NCBI GenBank assembly: GCA_019894715.1
Contig: JAGXOA010000266.1
Coordinates: 1 to 36,919, forward strand
Length of the DNA stretch: 36,919 nucleotides
Reading direction: 5' to 3'
Origin: Promethearchaeota archaeon
GTDB taxonomy: Archaea > Asgardarchaeota > Lokiarchaeia > Sigyniarchaeales > SOKP01
The notes under the pieces were generated by a model, which was not told where the DNA came from, did no database searches, and saw only the letters and a program-made list of their open reading frames with translations. The translations under genes and the position numbers were made by a program. Shown piece after piece: positions 32,831 through 36,919 of the stretch. Numbering within the stretch: the first letter of the stretch is position 1; each line of letters opens with the position of its first letter.

Positions 32831-35542
32831 ATGATAATAACTAAAATTGAATTAAAAAATATTACAACTCATAAAAAAACAATAATTGAATTCCAAAGAG
32901 GGCTAAATCTGTTATTTGGAAATAATGGTACAGGTAAATCAACAGTTCTTAATATGATTGGATATGTACTATTTAATTATCTTCCTAGTAAGAAAGAAAA
33001 TTATATTCGTCAAGCTAAATTTGGAGATAGAAAACATGGTTCTATAAAGGTATGGGTCGTTGGTATAGATGATGAATTATATATTATCGAGAGGTCATTA
33101 GCAAAGTCTAATCCGATAGTTCAGGTCAAATATGGATACACAGATTTAATTGTTTCTGGAGTTAATAACAGATCGGATTTAGAAGAATGGGTAAAGGGCC
33201 AATTGGATTTAAATCCAGAAACTAACTTATCTGATCTTTTTAAAACATCTATTGGTGTTCCTCAAGGAACTTTTACTCAACCATTTTTAGAATCTTCTCA
33301 AAACAGAAAAGATTTTTTCAATCCTATTTTAAAAGTTGATGTATATAGAAAAATCTGGAAGAAGTTTTTAAATATTATTAAGGAAATTGACAATGATTTG
33401 GTTGAATTAAATAATAAAAGGACTGAATTAGAAACTAGATTAGAACCTTTAGATGAATTAAAAAATCAAAAAAAAGATTATAATTCAAAATTAAAGGATT
33501 CTCAGAAGGAATTGATCAATAGTAAAAAGGAATTAGAAGAACTAAATAAAAAATTTAAAGATTATAAGAAATTAGATGGTGATTTAAAAGAAAAAAAAGT
33601 TCTAAAAGATCAATTATTTCGTCAAAAAAAAGAATTGCTTGAAAATATTCAATCAACAAAATTAAAAGTTAAGAAAGTTAAAAACGCAGAAGAGATTTGT
33701 AGCTCTACTATTAAGGATTTTGAGGAGTATGAAAGATCTCTAAAAGATGAAAAAAATCTGAGAAAATTAAATGAAGAATTGACAGTTCTAAATAAGAAAA
33801 TAAATGTATCAAACCAAATATTAACTCAATTGATGAGTAATAAAGAAGAAAATAAAAAACAGATAATCGAAATAAAACAACATCAGAAAATATTTTCACA
33901 GTTAAAGGGTAATTATGAATCATATCAAAAACTACAAGAAAGAATTCAAGAATTAAGAGATAAATCCAGCAAAATTAACGTATTTGAAAGTAATCTTGAT
34001 ACTAAAAAAACAGAAAATGTTGCAATAACAATAAAAATAAATGAAATGGAGAAAAAATCTGATAATTATTTAAAATTAAAAGAAAAAATCGATATACTAG
34101 AGAAAAAAAAAGAAGAAAAGCATAAATTAGAATTAGAGATTAATTCAATGGAAACAAAGATAAATCAAATTGAACAAAACAAGAATGAATCTAAGGAGGG
34201 AATTTGTCCAATCTTAAATGAACAATGTCTTAATATTGGTGATAATTCTTTTGAAGACATATTTCAAAAGAAATTAGATAAAATAAATCAAGAATTCAAA
34301 CCTAAATTAAGAAATTTAAATGAAATTGATAAGGAATTAGCAAAATATGATTTTTTAAAAGAAGAGATAGATCTAATAGAGGAAATTAAAGCAGAACTAA
34401 ACATTTACAAAGAAAGAAAGCTGGAAATAGGAAGAAATATTAAAAAACTTGTTGAAAAGGTTAAAGAAAAGCAAAGTATAGAAATCAAATTAAAAGAATA
34501 TAACAATAAATCTATTAAAATAGAACCAGATACCAAGAGATATACGGTGATTAAAGAAAAAATTCACATTGATCTACCAAAACTTGAGAAAAATACAGAA
34601 GAAATAGATGAAGAGATTAGTCCAATACAAAAAAAACTAAAACCATTAAATGATAGAATTAAAGAATTAGAAGAAATACCTGAAAAATTAAAAATTATCA
34701 ATAAAAAATTAGAACGACTGAAAGGAAACCATGATAAATATCTATCTAATAAGGATATAGCAGAAACCTCCCAAGATTTAAAAAGTGAACTTAAAAATAT
34801 AGAAGATAAACATGAAAAATTAGAAAGAATATATCAATCAAATCTAGCTGAAATTAAGAAAATCGAAAATTTATATAATAAAGATGAAATGGATAAATTA
34901 GAAATTGAGATTTCTAAAAAGAAAGAAAATAAAGGAAGATTACTTAGTTTAAATCAAGAATATAAAAAAAGAGTAGATGAAATTCTTGATAAATTAGAAG
35001 AACTTAAAGATATTGAAAATAATTTACAAAAAAATCTTAAAAAAATTAGTGTAATAAATTTCATCAAAAATATTTCTGAGAAAATCCGTTCCTATTTTAA
35101 TATTGCAGGTCCAAAAATAACTAAAACTTTATTAAAACACATAAATGCAGAAGCTACAAATCATTATAGGTCGATTATGGAAGATCCTAATGTCATTTTA
35201 ACATGGGAAGAAGATTTTCTAATTAAAATTAAAACTAATCAGAATGAGAAAGAATTTACACAATTATCCGGTGGAGAACAAATGACTGCTGCTTTAGCAG
35301 TAAGATTAGCAATCCTAAATGTCTTATCCAATGCAGAATTTGCTTTTTTTGATGAACCTACAATGAATTTAGATCCTGAAAGAAGGGAAAATCTAGCAAA
35401 AATCATTCCAAGAATAAAAGGTTTTAAACAACTTTTTCTAATCACCCATGATGATACGTTTGAGGAAAATGTTGATAATGTGATTAAATTCACAAAGGAT
35501 GATAATGAAATAACACAAGTTGAATGTTTTACTAAAAATTAA
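32831..35542 (+). CDS. rad50: DNA double-strand break repair ATPase Rad50
   Basis: A 903-residue SMC-like ATPase. Walker A is FGNNGTGKST near the N-terminus. Two coiled-coil arms (about 180-450 and 480-760) flank a central turn, and the C-terminal lobe has the signature LSGGEQMTAAL, Walker B FAFFDEPTMNLD, and the H-loop ITHDD. It tethers DNA ends and drives Mre11. The hook at the centre reads C459-P-I-L-N-E-Q-C466, i.e. C-x6-C, not the C-x2-C of the standard zinc hook. A zinc-binding dimer contact may therefore be altered or use other geometry. It is the last gene of the three-gene operon, ending at a hairpin terminator. Confidence 0.92.
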   Translation: MIITKIELKNITTHKKTIIEFQRGLNLLFGNNGTGKSTVLNMIGYVLFNYLPSKKENYIRQAKFGDRKHGSIKVWVVGIDDELYIIERSLAKSNPIVQVKYGYTDLIVSGVNNRSDLEEWVKGQLDLNPETNLSDLFKTSIGVPQGTFTQPFLESSQNRKDFFNPILKVDVYRKIWKKFLNIIKEIDNDLVELNNKRTELETRLEPLDELKNQKKDYNSKLKDSQKELINSKKELEELNKKFKDYKKLDGDLKEKKVLKDQLFRQKKELLENIQSTKLKVKKVKNAEEICSSTIKDFEEYERSLKDEKNLRKLNEELTVLNKKINVSNQILTQLMSNKEENKKQIIEIKQHQKIFSQLKGNYESYQKLQERIQELRDKSSKINVFESNLDTKKTENVAITIKINEMEKKSDNYLKLKEKIDILEKKKEEKHKLELEINSMETKINQIEQNKNESKEGICPILNEQCLNIGDNSFEDIFQKKLDKINQEFKPKLRNLNEIDKELAKYDFLKEEIDLIEEIKAELNIYKERKLEIGRNIKKLVEKVKEKQSIEIKLKEYNNKSIKIEPDTKRYTVIKEKIHIDLPKLEKNTEEIDEEISPIQKKLKPLNDRIKELEEIPEKLKIINKKLERLKGNHDKYLSNKDIAETSQDLKSELKNIEDKHEKLERIYQSNLAEIKKIENLYNKDEMDKLEIEISKKKENKGRLLSLNQEYKKRVDEILDKLEELKDIENNLQKNLKKISVINFIKNISEKIRSYFNIAGPKITKTLLKHINAEATNHYRSIMEDPNVILTWEEDFLIKIKTNQNEKEFTQLSGGEQMTAALAVRLAILNVLSNAEFAFFDEPTMNLDPERRENLAKIIPRIKGFKQLFLITHDDTFEENVDNVIKFTKDDNEITQVECFTKN

Positions 35543-35577
35543 CAATCTGAAATTGTTAAAACCTATTTTTCTTTTTT
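35539..35577 (+). terminator. Hairpin and T-tract terminator after rad50
   Basis: A perfect 8-bp stem TTAACAAT (35539-35546) / ATTGTTAA (35552-35559) with a 5-nt loop, followed by two T-rich tracts up to about 35577. The stem includes the rad50 stop codon. Hairpins are not required for archaeal termination; the T tracts alone would suffice. Confidence 0.6.
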
Positions 35578-35710
35578 AAAATTAATAAGAAAAAAACAGA
35601 CATAATAATCCCAACAAAACACAAAATATTAATTTTATAGTTCATTTTTCTCTTTATCTATATTTTAGCTTCTTTAATGGTGTCTTGATATTTTTAAACT
35701 AATTACACTC

Positions 35711-36295
35711 GTGAGCAAGATTGAAATACCTCCTTTTTTATTTGGTCAAGATAAGGCGGTTTCAGCAAGAATTATATTAAGTGAAGATTATGAAGGAATT
35801 ATCACAAGAGATTATGGATTTATAATCGCTGTTGTTGATGTTCTTTCTGTCTCAATAGGACAGATAATTCCGGGAAATGCTAACACTTTCCATGAAGTAC
35901 AATTCACAATTTTATCCTTCCGACCAACAATATCTGAAGTTGTGGAAGGAGATGTGGTAGAAATAGTAGACTTTGGTGCTTTCATTCGATTAGGGCCATT
36001 AGATGGGCTTGTACATGTAAGTCAAATTACAGACGACTACATTTCATATGAACAAGTAGGTAACAGATTTATTGGAAAGGAGACTGGCAAAATCTTAGAA
36101 GTAAATGACAGTGTTAGAGCAAAAGTGATTGCTGTATCGTTAGGGGGTGGACGAAGTGGTAAACTTGGCCTCTCTATGCGTAGTCCATTCTTAGGAAAAG
36201 ATGATTGGATTGAAGAGGATATAGAAAAAATGTATTCAGATGATAAATCAAAAGAAGGAAAAAATAACGCCTCTGATGATGAATCTTCGGAATGA
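35711..36295 (+). CDS. rpoE: DNA-directed RNA polymerase subunit E' (Rpo7/Rpb7)
   Basis: A 194-residue subunit from GTG 35711. The tip domain (IEIPPFLFG ... EVQFTILSF) and the S1-type OB domain (VEGDVVEIVDFGAFIRLGPLDGLVHVSQI) are both clear. With its partner it forms the polymerase stalk that binds nascent RNA and aids initiation. The GTG start lacks about seven N-terminal residues usual in the family. Reading upstream in frame from ATT 35690 gives MFKLITLVSKIEIPP, which fits the normal 'M-Y/F-K-L' start and length exactly. A TATA-like box near 35654-35663 fits transcription beginning at about 35687. I therefore think ATT may be the true start. The last 25 residues are an acidic tail. Confidence 0.9.
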   Translation: MSKIEIPPFLFGQDKAVSARIILSEDYEGIITRDYGFIIAVVDVLSVSIGQIIPGNANTFHEVQFTILSFRPTISEVVEGDVVEIVDFGAFIRLGPLDGLVHVSQITDDYISYEQVGNRFIGKETGKILEVNDSVRAKVIAVSLGGGRSGKLGLSMRSPFLGKDDWIEEDIEKMYSDDKSKEGKNNASDDESSE

Positions 36296-36534
36296 AATCT
36301 CTCTATAATAATATCCTTATTTTAAAATCTATTGAATACTCTTTTTTATTTTATCTAAATATTCAAAAATAAAAATACTTCTTAATGTATAATACTAATT
36401 TTATATTATTTTTTCATTTTTTATAGAAAGCTGTAATTTTATATAAATAATTTTTTATAACTCTTTTTAAAATTAAAGGAAAATTTTTTTTCTGAAGGAT
36501 GATTTTTATGATTTAATTACTAATAATCATATTA

Positions 36535-36542
36535 TTTATCTA
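36535..36542 (+). promoter_or_regulatory. TATA box for spt4
   Basis: TTTATCTA centred about 25 nt before ATG 36563, consistent with a separate leaderless spt4 transcript. This would explain the unusually wide 267-bp gap after rpoE. Confidence 0.35.
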
Positions 36543-36562
36543 ATTTAGAAGATGTAATTATT

Positions 36563-36751
36563 ATGAAAGAAAAAGCATGTAAGACTTGTCATCTTATTAC
36601 AAAAAATGATACAATTTGCCCGAAATGTAAAACTCACACTCTAAGTGAAGATTTCACTGGAGAAGCAATAATAGTAAAACCAAGAAACTCAAAAATTTCA
36701 GAATATTTAAAAATTCATATCCCTGGAAAATATGCTCTCAGAGTACGTTAA
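36563..36751 (+). CDS. spt4: Transcription elongation factor Spt4 (RpoE'')
   Basis: A 62-residue zinc protein: C6-x2-C9 and C19-x2-C22 form the ribbon, then LSEDFTGEAIIVKP and a C-terminal PGKYALRVR, which is the archaeal Spt4 signature. It pairs with Spt5 on the polymerase clamp for processive elongation. It follows rpoE, the usual archaeal order, but with a 267-bp gap rather than close coupling. That gap is AT-rich and otherwise empty. Confidence 0.92.
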   Translation: MKEKACKTCHLITKNDTICPKCKTHTLSEDFTGEAIIVKPRNSKISEYLKIHIPGKYALRVR

Positions 36752-36793
36752 TTTAAGAATATAAGTATTATATTCAATCTTTTTTAAGATTTT

Positions 36794-36919
36794 TATATTA
36801 TTTCAACTGTTTGTTGAAATTTTATAAAAATCATAAATTTCAATTTTCGTTATAATTCTTTTTATTTCAAAAAGACCAGCCCTTAAGTTATTTGGCTCTT
36901 CACTCATCACTGTGTTCAC
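36794..36919 (+). mobile_element. Left end of an IS605-type element running off the window
   Basis: Positions 36794-36831 match the left end of the tnpB remnant at 24489. They contain a perfect 7-bp hairpin TTTCAAC (36801-36807) / GTTGAAA (36813-36819) with a 5-nt loop, typical of IS200/IS605 subterminal hairpins. In the remnant the ATG lies about 136 bp after this point, which here falls just beyond the window, so the transposon gene itself is not seen. Confidence 0.5.

Noticed and set aside
33711-35493. Minus-strand ORFs inside rad50 (33711-33923 and 35239-35493)
   Set aside because: Shadows of coiled-coil and ATPase-lobe codons; no independent evidence.
1-36919. CRISPR arrays, tRNA and rRNA genes
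   Set aside because: No regularly spaced repeats, no cloverleaf-like GC-rich segments and no rRNA-like sequence were seen in the intergenic regions on either strand.

Overview
The window looks like a piece of an Asgard archaeal (Promethearchaeota) chromosome, most likely Lokiarchaeia-like. Information-processing genes are archaeal (TFB, RNA polymerase subunit E'/Rpb7, Spt4, the wyosine enzyme Taw1, Mre11-Rad50). These sit beside a dense set of eukaryote-like regulatory parts: a Rab/Ras-like GTPase, an Arf/Rag-like GTPase, a GTPase-like domain without nucleotide motifs fused to a helical-repeat array, two Roadblock/LC7 proteins, a soluble longin-like protein and a 7-TM protein with a longin-like tail. 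The DNA is very AT-rich, Shine-Dalgarno sites are sparse, and several start codons lie about 25 nt below a TATA box, as in leaderless transcripts. The lineage is inferred from gene content; no rRNA is present to settle it.

Layout. 1-127 is the 3' end of an IS200/IS605-type TnpB element with its right-end hairpin. 213-2512 holds divergent taw1 and a nucleoside phosphorylase, followed by copy A of a 264-bp non-coding repeat. 2790-9307 is a minus-strand run: 7-TM/longin protein, triple winged-helix regulator, zinc-ribbon membrane protein, alpha/beta hydrolase, ECF-S-like/DUF2085 membrane protein and an unknown helical protein. 9455-12670 (+) is the large pseudo-GTPase/solenoid protein, convergent with TFB. 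13583-14500 is non-coding and carries repeat copy B in the opposite orientation. 14501-19212 has the Arf/Rag-like GTPase, PAP2 phosphatase, PHP phosphoesterase, a C-terminally membrane-anchored protein and a Roadblock protein. 19285-22374 (+) has an M20-fold protein with altered metal ligands, the Rab-like GTPase, a 647-bp gap and the longin-like protein. 22402-24470 (-) has a HAD phosphatase and a CTP-dependent lipid kinase-like membrane protein. 24489-24822 is a dead TnpB element. 24899-26568 (+) has a URO-D-family protein and the second Roadblock protein.

26810-35542 (+) is the most striking block: a 1494-residue Fe-S nuclease/SF1 helicase of Dna2-like architecture, then mre11 and rad50 with gaps of 20 and 16 bp, closed by a hairpin/T-tract terminator. 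This looks like a DNA-end resection operon in which a Dna2-like enzyme takes the place usually held by HerA-NurA in archaea; the Rad50 hook has C-x6-C rather than C-x2-C. The window ends with rpoE/rpb7 (probably starting at a non-standard ATT codon), spt4, and the left-end hairpin of another IS605-type element. Both window edges therefore fall inside TnpB elements, which suggests an assembly break at repeats.
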